The notes: generated by a model not told the origin, from the sequence alone. Shown: positions 19,537 through 28,899, numbered from the stretch's first letter. The stretch is 64,000 bases of DNA from DATATJ01 sp963789075 (GCA_963789075.1 CAWBJQ010000014.1:682001-746000), one strand, 5' to 3'. A program made the numbers and translations.

Positions 19537-20818
19537 GCTTTGGTCTTCGCGGCCGCGTGTGTAGCGGTCACGTTGACGGCTGCGCCAGCGCCGCCTGCAA
19601 CGGCGCCCGCGATAGTGACGGTCGGCGTGCCGCAGCGGGCCAACGCCAACGTATCGGTGGCGGCGGATGGTGCATTCGTCGCGATGGCGTGGAGCGCAGC
19701 CCCGTCAAGCGGGGCGACGGACATCTTCGCGGCCGTGAGCACCGATGGCGGCCGCGCGTTTGGACCGCCGGTGCGGGTCAACGATGTGGTCGGCGATGCG
19801 CGCGTGAGCGGTGAGCAGCCGCCTCGCGTGTCGCTGGCGCATCATCCGGCCGGCGCACCAGGTCTCACCATCGTGTGGACCACAAAGGGCACGAACGGGA
19901 CGACGCTCATGCAGACGCGGTCGAAGGACGGCGGGCGGACGTTCGATCGCGCGACGGTCGTGCCTGGCAGCGACGCGGCGGGCAATCGTGGCTGGGAGGC
20001 GATCGCCACCGACGCGCACGGCGCGGTCGACGCCGTGTGGCTGGATCATCGCGAGCTCGCGCAAGACGCCTCGCACATGTCCGAGATGCATCACGAGCCG
20101 GGCGGTGGTAAGCCGGACGGCGTCGCGATGGCGCAGCGGTCGAAGCTGTACTTCGCCGCGCTCGATGGATCGGTTCCGCCGCACGCGATCACCGGCGGCG
20201 TGTGCTACTGCTGCAAGACGGCGCTCGTCTCGGTTGACGGTGTCGTGTACGCGGCCTGGCGCCACGTCTATCCCGGCAACATCCGCGACATCGCGTTCAC
20301 GCTGTCGCGCGACGGCGGCCGTACGTTCGCTCCGCCGATTCGCGTCAGCGAGGACAAATGGGTTCTCGAAGGCTGCCCGGACGATGGGCCGTCGATGGTC
20401 ATCGATCGCGAGCATCGCATTCACGTGGTCTGGCCGACGCTGCTGCAGGAAGAAGGCAAGGATCCGAACCTCGCGCTGTTCTACGCGACGTCGAGCGACG
20501 GCCGATCGTTCACGCCGCGCGCGCGGATTCCGACGGACGGCACGCCGCACCATCCGCAGATCGCGCTCGACGCCGCGGGCCGCGTGGTGGTGGCCTGGGA
20601 CGAGCTCGCGGGAGGCAACGCGGCATGTCGCATTCGCGCGCGCGACGGACGCGGGAGCGACGGGGGCGGCGATCTTCTCGCGGGAGGTGCTCAGCGGCGC
20701 GGAGCCGGCGATGTACCCGGTCATTGCGCGTGTGAGCGACGGCGTGATCGTCGTGTGGAGCAGCGGGACGCCGGCCGCATCGATGATCCGCGTGAGGCGC
20801 CTAGCGACCTCTTCGTAG
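19534..20818 (+). CDS. Secreted BNR/sialidase-like beta-propeller protein (frameshifted)
   Basis: About 427 residues. Start at ATG 19534 (MALVFAAACVAVTLTAAP signal peptide), just after the GGGCAGG array. Four Asp-box repeats are visible: STDGGRAFGPP, SKDGGRTFDRA, SRDGGRTFAPP, SSDGRSFTPR, as in a six-bladed exo-sialidase-type propeller. A GGVCYCCKTALV segment in the middle and a His/Met-rich loop (SEMHHEPGGGK) are unusual and could bind a metal. The last 60 residues are in another frame: an extra base near 20622 separates WDELAGG from TRHVAFARATDAG. Sialidase activity is not implied; many such propellers bind without catalysis. Confidence 0.75.
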
Positions 20819-20849
20819 CGGCGAAGGTCGCGCCTATCCCTACGCTTGA

Positions 20850-20866
20850 CCGACCAAATCGGTCGG
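20850..20866. promoter_or_regulatory. CCGACC/GGTCGG inverted repeat
   Basis: 6-nt arms CCGACC and GGTCGG around AAATC, 30 nt after the BNR stop and 40 nt before the Fur-like palindrome. It may be a weak terminator or an operator half-site pair; no T-run follows. Confidence 0.35.
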
Positions 20867-20888
20867 AGTTATCCTATCAATCTGAAAT

Positions 20889-20903
20889 TGAGACTCAGTC
20901 TCA
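20889..20903. promoter_or_regulatory. Fur-like 7-1-7 palindrome
   Basis: TGAGACT-C-AGTCTCA is a perfect 7-1-7 inverted repeat flanked by AAAT and TTTG, close in form to iron (Fur) boxes such as TGAGAAT-n-ATTCTCA. It lies about 195 nt upstream of a siderophore-type TonB receptor and a PiuC homologue, both commonly Fur-controlled. Confidence 0.6.
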
Positions 20904-20953
20904 TTTGTGAGGCGTGAGTCGAAGGCGCGGACCTCTCTGTCCGCCCAGAAGGC

Positions 20954-20981
20954 CCCGCCGGGTGGTGACACACCCGGCGGG
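20954..20981 (+). promoter_or_regulatory. Strong 11-bp GC hairpin in receptor leader
   Basis: Perfect arms CCCGCCGGGTG and CACCCGGCGGG around GTGACA, in the leader of the siderophore receptor gene, 115 nt before its start. No U-run follows, so it is more likely a leader structure than an intrinsic terminator. It matches no riboswitch class that I recognise. Confidence 0.5.
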
Positions 20982-21096
20982 ATGCCGAACGCAGGGTCCG
21001 ATCAGACCGTTCATCACACGCGTGGCGCATGACGCGTCCGGCTTCTTCATCTTACTGGAGGCCCGTCATCGCACGCCCATTCGAGGAGCCGTGCTC

Positions 21097-23611
21097 ATGA
21101 CGCGGAAGGCCGCTCGGAAGAAACTCAAAAGGGCAGTCGCACGATCGCGCAAGGGCGTCGCGCCGCGTGGCGCCTCGTCGTGGGTGGCGATGGGCGTGCT
21201 GGTCGCCTCGACGACCTTCGGCGCCCGGGACGTTCACGCGCGTGAGCTCGCCGCCGTGCTTCGCGCCAGCGACGAACGCCGCGCGCAACTCTCGGCCGCG
21301 ATGCCGCGCGCGTATTCCCACCAGGCGGTCAACGCCTCGGCGCACGACGAGCCGGTACGCCGCTTTGACATCCCCGGCGGCACGCTCGACACCGTGCTGG
21401 TGGCGTTCACTCAAGAGACTGGTGTGTCCACGCAACTGCCGAGTGCAGCTGGCGTCGGCAGCCTCTATTCGCCTGGCGTCGTCGGCACCTTCACGATCGA
21501 GCAGGCGTTGCAAACACTGCTGAGCGGCACGTCGCTCAGTTTTCGACTGATCGCACCCGACCGCGTCGCGCTCGAATTTCGTACGCAGGCCGCGTCGGTG
21601 GACGTGACCGCGACCGCTCCAGTCGGCGTCTCGCCGAAGTACGCGGCGCCGCTGGTCGACACGCCGCAGTCGATCGACGTAATCCCTGCGCGCGTGCTGG
21701 CCGAACAAGGCGTGACGACGCTGCGCGACGCCGTGCGCAATGTCGCCGGCATCAGCCTGGCGGCCGGCGAAGGCGGCTCACAGGGAGACAACCTCACGAT
21801 CCGCGGCTTCACGGCGCGCAACGACATTTTCATCGACGGCATGCGCGACTTCGGCAGCTACTATCGCGATCCGTTCAATCAGGAAGAGGTCCAGGTCCTG
21901 AAGGGCCCATCGTCGGTGACGTTCGGCCGCGGATCGACCGGCGGCGTGGTGAACCAGGCGAGCAAGACGCCGCATCTGACGCCGGGGTTCGGCGGCACGG
22001 TGAGCCTCGGAACCGACCAGACGCGCCGCGTCACCGTCGACATCGATCAGCCGCTGCCGTCGCTCGGCAGGGGTGCTGCGTTCCGCCTCAATGTCATGGC
22101 GCACGATTCGCACGTGGCCGGCCGAGACGACGCAGAGAGCCGGCGCTACGGGCTGGCGCCGTCGCTGGCGCTGGGACTCGGCACGCCCACGCGGACGACG
22201 CTGAGCTACTTCCATCAGTCCGGCAATGACACACCCGACTACGGAATTCCCTGGCTGTTTGCCGGTCCGGCGCCCGTCGACCGCGCCAACTACTACGGCT
22301 TCGTCGAGAGCAACTTTCTGCGTACCAGTGCCGACATCGCCAACGCGAAGATCGAGCACGACTTCAGCAGCGCGCTGACGGTCACCAACCAGGTGCGCTT
22401 CGCCAACTACGCGCGCGACGCGCAGATCACCGAAGCGAAGGTCGCGACCACGGTGACGCCGGCGACGCCGCTCGATGAGATAACGGTGACACGCAATCAG
22501 ATTGCGGTCAGCAGCGTCGAGTCGTTCTTCCAGGATCAGCTCGACGCGACGGCGCGCTTTCAGACCGGCGCGGTGAAGCACACGCTGGTGGTCGGCCTCG
22601 AAGTCGGGCGCGAAACGTCCGATCCAACACGGCCGACGTTCACCGGCGTGCCGGAAACCAGCCTGCTGCATCCCGACGAGAGCCAGCCACTCTCGGGCGC
22701 GTCGACGATCACGTCGAGTGTGCAGGCGACGGCGCTCAGCGCCGGCGTCTACGCCCTGGACACTGTGTCGCTCGGCAGTCAACTGGATCTGATCGGCGGC
22801 GCCCGCTGGGATCGCTTCGACGCGTCGTATGCGCAGTCGGTCGCGCCGGCGAGCGCCTTCAACCGCGTGGACACGATGCCCAGCTGGCGCGGCGCGATTG
22901 TCTACAAGCCACGAACGGCGGCCAGCGTGTATTTCGACTACGGCACGTCGTTCAATCCCTCGGCCGAAGTCGCTCTCGCTCAGCGCGAGCACAGCAAACA
23001 CGCCGCCCGAGTCCAACGCGACGTACGAAGTCGGCAGCAAATGGGACCTGCCCCACGGCGTGTCGCTGCGCGGCGCGATCTTTCGGACCGACAAGCAGAA
23101 CGCCAGGGAGCCCGATCCCAACAATCCGCTGCAGAACGTGTTGTCGGGTGAGCAGCGCGTGAACGGCGTCGAGCTCGAAGCCAACGGCCACCTGACCGAT
23201 CGCTGGCAGATCCTGTCGAGCTACGCGTTCATGGACGCCACGCTCGTGAAGTCGGTCGCTTACCCGACAGCGGTCGGCGCGCAGCTCGCCAATGTGCCGC
23301 GGCACTCGTTCAATGTGTGGAGCACGTTCGACCTGCCGTGGCGTCTGCAGGTGGGCGGCGGCGCACGTTACGTCGGCCGGCGCACCGCGAGCTCCACAGT
23401 GCCGCTCGATCCGTTCACGGGTCTCGTCAAAGCGGTGCCCGGCTATTGGACGTCGAGCGCCATGGCGAAGTATCCGTTGACGCCCCGCTTCGATCTGCAG
23501 CTGAACGTGGAGAATCTCACCGACGCCTACTACTTCGATCAGCTGCATCCCGGTCACATCGTCCTTGGGCCCGGCCGGTCGGCGCTGCTCGGTCTCGCGT
23601 TCAAATTCTGA
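21097..23611 (+). CDS. TonB-dependent siderophore receptor with STN domain (frameshifted)
   Basis: Outer-membrane receptor of about 838 residues. A basic N-terminus precedes a secretin/TonB short N-terminal domain near residues 88-165 (FDIPGGTLDTVLVAFTQETG; VVGTFTIEQALQTLL), so it may signal to an anti-sigma factor as FecA does. The plug follows (YAAPLVDTPQSIDVIPARVL; VQVLKGPSSVTFGRGSTGG), then the barrel, ending in ALLGLAFKF. The frame changes near 22985, where one extra base separates SLSAS from the upstream SAEVALA. GAGGAG at 21083 precedes the ATG. The Fur-like palindrome and the following piuC-like gene support iron-regulated ferric-siderophore uptake. No sigma/anti-sigma pair is adjacent. 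Confidence 0.87.
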
Positions 23612-23632
23612 TCGACGCGAGGAGAGACATCC

Positions 23633-24315
23633 ATGCTACTGACGATTCCCGACGTGCTGACCCCCGCACAGCTCGCGGAGGCCCAACACGTGTTTCGCGA
23701 CGCGCGAGTGGATCGACGGCCGCGTCACCGCCGGCCATCAGTCGGCGCGCGCCAAAGACAACCGGCAATTGCCGGAGGATCATCCCGGCGCCCGGCGGTT
23801 GGGCGCGATGATCCTCGAGGCGCTCGGGCACAACGCGCTGTTCATTTCGGCCGCGCTGCCGTCGCAGGTCTTTCCGCCGCTCTTCAATCGGTACGAAGGC
23901 GGGCAGGCGTTCGGCACGCCACGTCGACAACGCGATCCGGCAGGTCGCCGGCACAGCTCATCGCATCCGCACCGATCTTTCCGCGACGTTGTTCTTCAGC
24001 GAACCGGACGCCTACGACGGCGGCGAACTGCTCATCGAGGACACTTACGGCGTCCACTCCGTGAAGCTGCCGGCAGGCCACATGGTCTTGTATCCGTCGA
24101 CGAGCCTGCACCACGTCCGCCCGGTCACGCGCGGCGCCCGCATCGCGTCGTTCTTCTGGATTCAGAGCATGGTGCGCGACGATGGCGAGCGGATGCTGTT
24201 GTTCGATCTGGACACGGCGATCCAGCAGATCAATCACGACACGCCCGATCACGCGGCGGCCGTCCAGCTCACAGGCATCTACCACAACCTCGTCCGCCGA
24301 TGGGCCGAACCGTGA
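23633..24315 (+). CDS. piuC: PiuC-type Fe(II)/2-oxoglutarate dioxygenase (two frame changes)
   Basis: PKHD-type hydroxylase of about 227 residues, co-located with siderophore receptors in many Proteobacteria. It begins MLLTIPDVLTPAQLAEAQ. After correction near 23708 it continues AEWIDGRVTAGHQSARAKDN; after correction near 23924 it gives the HVDNAIR segment, whose H and D are iron ligands. The distal histidine and the 2-oxoglutarate arginine are in LHHVRPVTRGARIASFFW. Both breaks fit one extra base (GCG-C-GAG; CAC/GCC). GAGGAGA precedes the ATG, 21 nt after the receptor stop, so the two form one operon. The substrate of PiuC is not established. Confidence 0.85.
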
Positions 24316-24456
24316 GAACGCGGCCGTGCCGTAGATGACGCCATCGCTAATACCTACCCTCGGGTGACAATCAATGACACCAAGGCGCTGATATTCCTGT
24401 CTAGAATGGAAATTGCGCGTTTACTTTGCGTGTTTCACCTATCAGGAGGAGCAACG

Positions 24457-24870
24457 ATGGGAAGGTCCGTACTACTGGCTGTCGCGGCCGCGAGCATGCT
24501 CGCGATCGGCGTCATGGCCAATGAAAAGCCGTCGGATGCGTACGTCAAGTCGATGAAGGAGACGAATGCGGCTGCGCAGAGCCTCAAAAAGAACATCGAG
24601 GCGAAGGACTACGACGGCGTGGCAAAGGACGCGGCGACACTGAAGACGCTCTTCGCCGGCACCGAAGAGTTCTGGACGGCACGGAAAGCGGATGACGCCA
24701 TGACCGCGGCGAAGGCGGGCGTGACGGCAGCCACCGATCTCGAAACGGCGGCGAAGGCCAAGAACGCCGAAGGCGTGACGACCGCGGCGAAAGCGGTCAC
24801 CGCGACGTGCAAGACCTGCCACGACGCGCACCGCGAGCGGCTGCCGGACGGGACGTCGGAGATTAAATAG
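24457..24870 (+). CDS. Small periplasmic cytochrome c (C-terminal haem)
   Basis: 137 residues. The signal peptide GRSVLLAVAAASMLAIGVMA is followed by a helical domain rich in Ala and Lys. The single haem c motif CKTCHDAHRE is near the C-terminus, the arrangement of cytochrome c prime-type four-helix bundles. A strong AGGAGGA at 24444-24450 fixes the start 6 nt downstream. It may bind small ligands or carry electrons. No frame problem is seen, and gene integrity stays good from here to 47.8 kb. Confidence 0.83.
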   Translation: MGRSVLLAVAAASMLAIGVMANEKPSDAYVKSMKETNAAAQSLKKNIEAKDYDGVAKDAATLKTLFAGTEEFWTARKADDAMTAAKAGVTAATDLETAAKAKNAEGVTTAAKAVTATCKTCHDAHRERLPDGTSEIK

Positions 24871-24874
24871 CGAA

Positions 24875-24965
24875 TTGCAGGATTGCAGAATTACAGGATT
24901 GCAGGAAGGGAAGGAACTTCCTGCAATTCCTTTCTGCAATCCTGCAGTCCTGCCATCCTGCAATT
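24875..24965. repeat. Inverted GCAGGATT word array; likely bidirectional terminator
   Basis: The left half repeats GCAGGATT, GCAGAATT, ACAGGATT, GCAGGAAG. The right half (CTTCCTGCAATTCC, CTGCAATCCTGCAGTCCTG, CATCCTGCAATT) is their reverse complement. It fills the space between the convergent cytochrome and response-regulator genes and can form a long hairpin, so it is well placed to terminate both. Confidence 0.7.
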
Positions 24966-24968
24966 GTT

Positions 24969-26336
24969 TTAGTCGATTCGATACTTCGCCAGGTAGTACG
25001 ACAGGGCGCGCTGGCTGATGCCCATCAGCTCCGCCGCGTCTTTTTTGATGCCGCCCGAGCTGTCGAGCGCGCGGCGGATCGTCTCCCGTTCCACCCATTC
25101 GATGTTCTGACGCAGCTTGAGCGACGGCAGCCCTGACGTCTGCGGCGCCGCCGCGCCGAGCACCGAGATCGCGCGGGCGCTGATCGCCGGCCCGGGCGAC
25201 AGCACGACGGCGCGCTCGATCGTGTTCTCCAGCTCGCGCACGTTGCCTGGCCAGTCGTACTGCTGCAGCCCGGCCAGCAGCGCATCGTCGATCCGGTCGA
25301 GTCGCCGTCCGATGCGCTGCGCGTGCTTACGGACGAAGTGCTCGACGAGCGGCGGAATGTCGTCGCGCCGCTCGCGCAGCGGCGGAATCTCGATCGGGAT
25401 GACGTTCAGCCGGTAGAACAGATCCTCCTGAAACTTGCCTTCGGCAACCATCTGCCGCAGATCGCGATTGGTCGCGGCGATCACGCGGAGATCGACCTTC
25501 TCGGTCCGCTCGGCTCCCAACGGCTCGAATTCGCGCTCCTGCAGCACGCGCAGCAGCTTCGATTGGAGCGTGAGGCTCATCGTCCCGATCTCGTCGAGAA
25601 AGATGGAGCCGCCGTCGGCGAGCGCGAAGCGTCCTTTCTTCGAGGTCGTGGCGCCGGTAAACGCGCCGCGCACGTGCCCGAACAACTCGGACTCCAGCAG
25701 CGTCTCGGGAATCGCGGCGCAGTTGACCTTGATGAGCGGCATGCCGCGCTGCGCGCTGCGATCGTGGATGGCGCGCGCGACCAGCTCTTTGCCAGTGCCG
25801 GTCTCGCCGGTGATGAGCACCGTCGATTTGGTCTCGGCCACGAGCTCGGCGCGGCGGATCACTTCCTCCATCGCCCGGCTGCGGCCGATGATCCCGTAGT
25901 GATCGAACTGCTCGTCGCGCTCGCTGAGCAGATAGCGGTACTCGGTCCGCAGCCGCTGATGCTCGAGCGCCCGCCGCACGACGACGAGGAGCTCGTCGAT
26001 CTCGAACGGCTTCTGCAGATAGTCGAGCGCCCCCAGCTTCATCGCTTCGAGCGCGCTCTCGACGGTGGCGTGGGCGGTCATCATCAGAATCTGCGCGCGC
26101 TCGCTTTCGGGCGCGGCGGCCACGTACTCGCGGATCAGGTCGATCCCGCCGATGTCCGGCATCACGTTGTCCACGAGGAAGACGTCGAACGATCGCTCGC
26201 CAAGCAGCCGCTGCGCCTGGCGCGGGCTCGTCGTGTCGACCACCTCGTGGCCGTCGTCGCGCAGGGCGCGGCCGAGCATCTTCAGGATTTTTTCCTCGTC
26301 GTCGACGACGAGAATGGAGCCGCGCTGTGTGGTCAT
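24969..26336 (-). CDS. NtrC-family sigma-54-dependent response regulator
   Basis: 455 residues, intact. The receiver domain spans residues 7-120, with the phosphoacceptor Asp in VFLVDNVMPDIGG and the conserved lysine in LQKPFEIDEL. The AAA+ domain (about 150-380) has Walker A ITGETGTGKELVARAIHD, the sigma-54 loop GAFTGA, Walker B GGSIFLDEIGTM and arginine-finger segments (FYRLNVIPIEIPPLRERRDD). A Fis-type helix-turn-helix (GGIKKDAAELMGISQRALSY) closes the protein. Its start overlaps the stop of the sensor-kinase gene by 4 bp. It activates sigma-54 promoters; the targets are not visible here. Confidence 0.93.
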   Translation of the reverse strand: MTTQRGSILVVDDEEKILKMLGRALRDDGHEVVDTTSPRQAQRLLGERSFDVFLVDNVMPDIGGIDLIREYVAAAPESERAQILMMTAHATVESALEAMKLGALDYLQKPFEIDELLVVVRRALEHQRLRTEYRYLLSERDEQFDHYGIIGRSRAMEEVIRRAELVAETKSTVLITGETGTGKELVARAIHDRSAQRGMPLIKVNCAAIPETLLESELFGHVRGAFTGATTSKKGRFALADGGSIFLDEIGTMSLTLQSKLLRVLQEREFEPLGAERTEKVDLRVIAATNRDLRQMVAEGKFQEDLFYRLNVIPIEIPPLRERRDDIPPLVEHFVRKHAQRIGRRLDRIDDALLAGLQQYDWPGNVRELENTIERAVVLSPGPAISARAISVLGAAAPQTSGLPSLKLRQNIEWVERETIRRALDSSGGIKKDAAELMGISQRALSYYLAKYRID

Positions 26337-28150
26337 GAAGGTCCGGTGGCGGAAAAGGGCAGGTCGATGCAGATTTCGGTGCCTTGGTTCGGTGTGCTCA
26401 TCACGCTGATTGTGCCGCCGAGCCCCTCGACGATGTTCTTGGCGATTGGCAGACCGAGCCCGGTGCCGCCGCGTTTGGTCGTGAAATACGGATCGAACAC
26501 CCGCGCGAGATTTGCGGGCTCGATGCCGGCGCCGCGGTCGGCGATCACAATCGTCGCACGATCTGCGGTGCGCCGCGTGGTCACCGAGACGAGCGGTTCC
26601 GGCGGGTCCGCAAGGGCGTGCGGCGGGTCCAAAAGGACCCGCCCTACAGCCGTTGATTCTTCGCGTCCAATGACGGCGTGGCGCGCGTTCACGATCATAT
26701 TGACGAGCGCCAGCCGCAGACGCTCGGCGTCAATGACGACGGCCGGCAGCGTGGTGTCGAGCTGGACATGGACCGCCGGGCCTGCGCCGGCCGCTTCGGC
26801 GGCGGCGGCCGATTCGCGGCAGAGCGCGTTCAGGTCCGCCGGCGCCAGCTCGAAATGGATCGGCCGTGCGAAGTCGAGCACCTCGTTCACAATCCGGTTG
26901 AGGCGCGTCACTTCCTCGCCGATGTCGGCCGCGGCTTCCGTGACGGCCGCCGCGCTCGGGCCAGGCTGACGCAGCCCGTGCAGCGACGCCTTGATGATCA
27001 TCAGCGGATTCCGCACTTCGTGCGCGATGACGGTCGAGAGACGTCCCAGCGACAAGAGGCGCTCTTTCTGCGACATCTCGCGCTGAAAGCGAGCGATCGA
27101 GTCGGTCAGCGTGTTGAACGTCGTCGCGAGCAGCCGCGCGTCCTCATCGTCCCAGCGGCTGGCGTGGCGCAGGGCGATCTTGCGCGTGAGATCACCGGTC
27201 GCGGCGACCTCGCGCATCACGTCGGTGATCGCCGCGAGCGGACGCGTGATCGTCCGCGCGACCGCGAAGCTGAGCATCGTCGCCAGGATCACCGCCACCA
27301 CGGCGGTGATGGCGAGCTCGGTGTGAATGGCGTCGAGGAAGCGAAGGTGCTCTGTGCGCGACCGCAGAATCAGCACGACCGCGCCGGCGCCCGGCACGGC
27401 CGCCGCGTCGGGGCCCGCCGACAGCGGCTGCGGCAGCACGACGTATTCCTCGCCGTTGATCCGCACACGCGAGGTGCCCGCGCTGCGGAGGCGATCGGAC
27501 AACGCCTGCTGCGCGTCGTGGGTCAGCGTCGTCGCGAGGATCTGGCCGTCCATCCCGAAAGCGATGTCGCTGCCGGTGATCTGCTTCAGCTCCGCGGCCA
27601 GCGCGTGGTCCAACCGGAAGCCGACGCTGAGGGTTCCGAGAATCTCCGGATGCGCCCGGCCGATCGTGATCGGCACGGTCACCAGCTGCAGCACGCTGTC
27701 GGGCTGTGGCAGGAGGCTGAAGCCTTCGCGGCCGCCAAGCGCCTCGCGGATCGCCGGCTGCTGCGCGACGATCGACGCGGCACGACCGGAGACGCCCACC
27801 GTGGCGAGCACCGCGCCCGTCTTGCTGGTGACGAGCAGGAGATTCGACTTGAGCTGATGCTGATAGCCGGCGGCGACGTCCTGCACGGTCGGCGGATCGT
27901 TGGTGTCCACCGCCGCTTTGAGCGTCGGCGCATCCGCAATGAAGCGCGCCATTGTCGTGAACGTCTCGGTGCGCGTCGCGCGGAGCTGATCGATCTGCGC
28001 CCCCGTGGTGACGATCTCGCGCAGGAGCGCCCGCTCCTCCTCGCGCGTGACGCGCACGTTGACGAGATAGATCGCCGCGCCGATCGAGAGCACCGCGAGC
28101 AGTGCGCTCGTGAGAAAGATGCGGCCGCGGAGCGACGACAGGAGCGTCAT
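26333..28150 (-). CDS. Membrane-bound sensor histidine kinase
   Basis: 605 residues, intact. TM1 is near residues 10-30 (IFLTSALLAVLSIGAAIYLV). The periplasmic sensor region (about 35-285) resembles double-Cache/PAS-like sensors. TM2 is near 290-312 (ELAITAVVAVILATMLSFAV), then HAMP. The HisKA H-box is VIAHEVRNPLMII, the N-box LVNMIVNARHAVIG, and the ATPase end has IADRGAGIEPAN, FDPYFTTKRGGTGLGLPIAK. A 22-nt hairpin repeat (26622-26643) lies inside the ATPase-domain coding sequence, where it encodes a VLLDPPHA-like loop. The gene overlaps the cupredoxin-like gene upstream and the regulator downstream by 4 bp each. Confidence 0.92.
   Translation of the reverse strand: MTLLSSLRGRIFLTSALLAVLSIGAAIYLVNVRVTREEERALLREIVTTGAQIDQLRATRTETFTTMARFIADAPTLKAAVDTNDPPTVQDVAAGYQHQLKSNLLLVTSKTGAVLATVGVSGRAASIVAQQPAIREALGGREGFSLLPQPDSVLQLVTVPITIGRAHPEILGTLSVGFRLDHALAAELKQITGSDIAFGMDGQILATTLTHDAQQALSDRLRSAGTSRVRINGEEYVVLPQPLSAGPDAAAVPGAGAVVLILRSRTEHLRFLDAIHTELAITAVVAVILATMLSFAVARTITRPLAAITDVMREVAATGDLTRKIALRHASRWDDEDARLLATTFNTLTDSIARFQREMSQKERLLSLGRLSTVIAHEVRNPLMIIKASLHGLRQPGPSAAAVTEAAADIGEEVTRLNRIVNEVLDFARPIHFELAPADLNALCRESAAAAEAAGAGPAVHVQLDTTLPAVVIDAERLRLALVNMIVNARHAVIGREESTAVGRVLLDPPHALADPPEPLVSVTTRRTADRATIVIADRGAGIEPANLARVFDPYFTTKRGGTGLGLPIAKNIVEGLGGTISVMSTPNQGTEICIDLPFSATGPS
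26622..26643. repeat. Perfect GGGTCC hairpin inside a coding sequence
   Basis: Perfect 9-nt arms GGCGGGTCC and GGACCCGCC around AAAA, followed by CTACA. It is the same element as the two copies at 16477-16532. It is in frame within the kinase gene and falls in a variable loop of the ATPase domain. Confidence 0.7.
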
Positions 28151-28899
28151 CGCAGGGTGAAATCCAGTTCCGCCGCAGCGCCGTCGGGCACGGTGATCGG
28201 CTGGGCATCGGACGACACGCCCTCATTCCAGGCGATCACGTTGTAGGCTCCAGGCGGCACGTTCTCGATGCGGTACCGCCCTTCCGCGTCGGTCACGGCG
28301 AAGAACGGGTGGCTGAACACCAGAATGAACGCGTTCATATGCGAATGAATATCGCAGAAGACGCGGACGATGCCGGGGCGATCGAAGCGGACGGAGCGCG
28401 AATGGCCGACGGCGTAGCGGCCCAAATCGAACCGCTCCGTCTTCGAGAGCGAGAAGACGTTATGGTAGATGCGATCGGAATTCGGGAAGTCCACCGTCGT
28501 GCCGGTCGTAATCGCCAGCACGTGCGGCACGAACGTTTCGTTGCGCTGGTCCATCACGGCGTGGCCGCCGTCGGTCTGCTCGAACGCGCCGCGCGGCGCC
28601 GAGTCGAGGTAGACCACCGACTTCAGGCGATCCGGCACATCGCGCGCGGGCGGCGGGCCGAGATCGGCGACGCCGGGCCGGCGCTCGATCGCCGGGGCGA
28701 CGCGGCGCAGCTCGACCCGGCCGCGAATCGTGCCGCTGCGCACGGCCATGTTGCGCTCTGCGCGCGTGCTTGCGGCGCTCACCACAGGCGCGCTGCGCGC
28801 GCTCACCACGAAGGCCACGAAGGACACGAAGGCCGCCACGAAAAGCACGTACGGATTCCCCTGTGTCCTTTGTGGCCATTGTGTTGAAGGCGTGCGCAT
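28147..28899 (-). CDS. Exported cupredoxin-like / carboxypeptidase-regulatory protein
   Basis: 250 residues. Residues 125-195 look like a cupredoxin: FVPHVLAITTGTTVDFPNSD, YHNVFSLSK, then FCDIHSHMNAFILVF, giving His, Cys, His and Met in type-1 copper order. The C-terminus (TDAEGRYRIENVPPGAYNVI) is a carboxypeptidase-regulatory-like sandwich. Similar proteins are often annotated as methylamine-utilisation-like. From ATG 28899 the first 45 residues form a signal peptide whose hydrophobic core (LFVAAFVSFVAFVV) is encoded by a CACGAAGG repeat array; a shorter start at 28749 would lack export. It overlaps the kinase gene by 4 bp and shares one base with the stop of the upstream porin-like gene. 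Confidence 0.8.
   Translation of the reverse strand: MRTPSTQWPQRTQGNPYVLFVAAFVSFVAFVVSARSAPVVSAASTRAERNMAVRSGTIRGRVELRRVAPAIERRPGVADLGPPPARDVPDRLKSVVYLDSAPRGAFEQTDGGHAVMDQRNETFVPHVLAITTGTTVDFPNSDRIYHNVFSLSKTERFDLGRYAVGHSRSVRFDRPGIVRVFCDIHSHMNAFILVFSHPFFAVTDAEGRYRIENVPPGAYNVIAWNEGVSSDAQPITVPDGAAAELDFTLR
28803..28885. repeat. CACGAAGG word array within a signal-peptide coding region
   Basis: On the plus strand CCACGAAGG, ACACGAAGG and CCGCCACGAA are followed after a short spacer by GTGTCCTTTGTGGCCATTGTG. It is the same NNCACGRAG family as the intergenic arrays, but here it is read through on the minus strand as the hydrophobic core of an export signal. Confidence 0.7.

Noticed and set aside
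24871..24968. Attenuator or small RNA gene between the cytochrome and regulator genes
   Set aside because: The strong hairpin fits the general inverted word-array pattern between convergent genes; no promoter is visible for a separate RNA.
25323..28246. Long plus-strand open frames opposite the kinase and regulator genes
   Set aside because: Their translations are Arg/Ala/His-rich and match no domain, while the minus strand encodes complete, recognisable kinase and regulator domains. Such shadows are common at this GC content.
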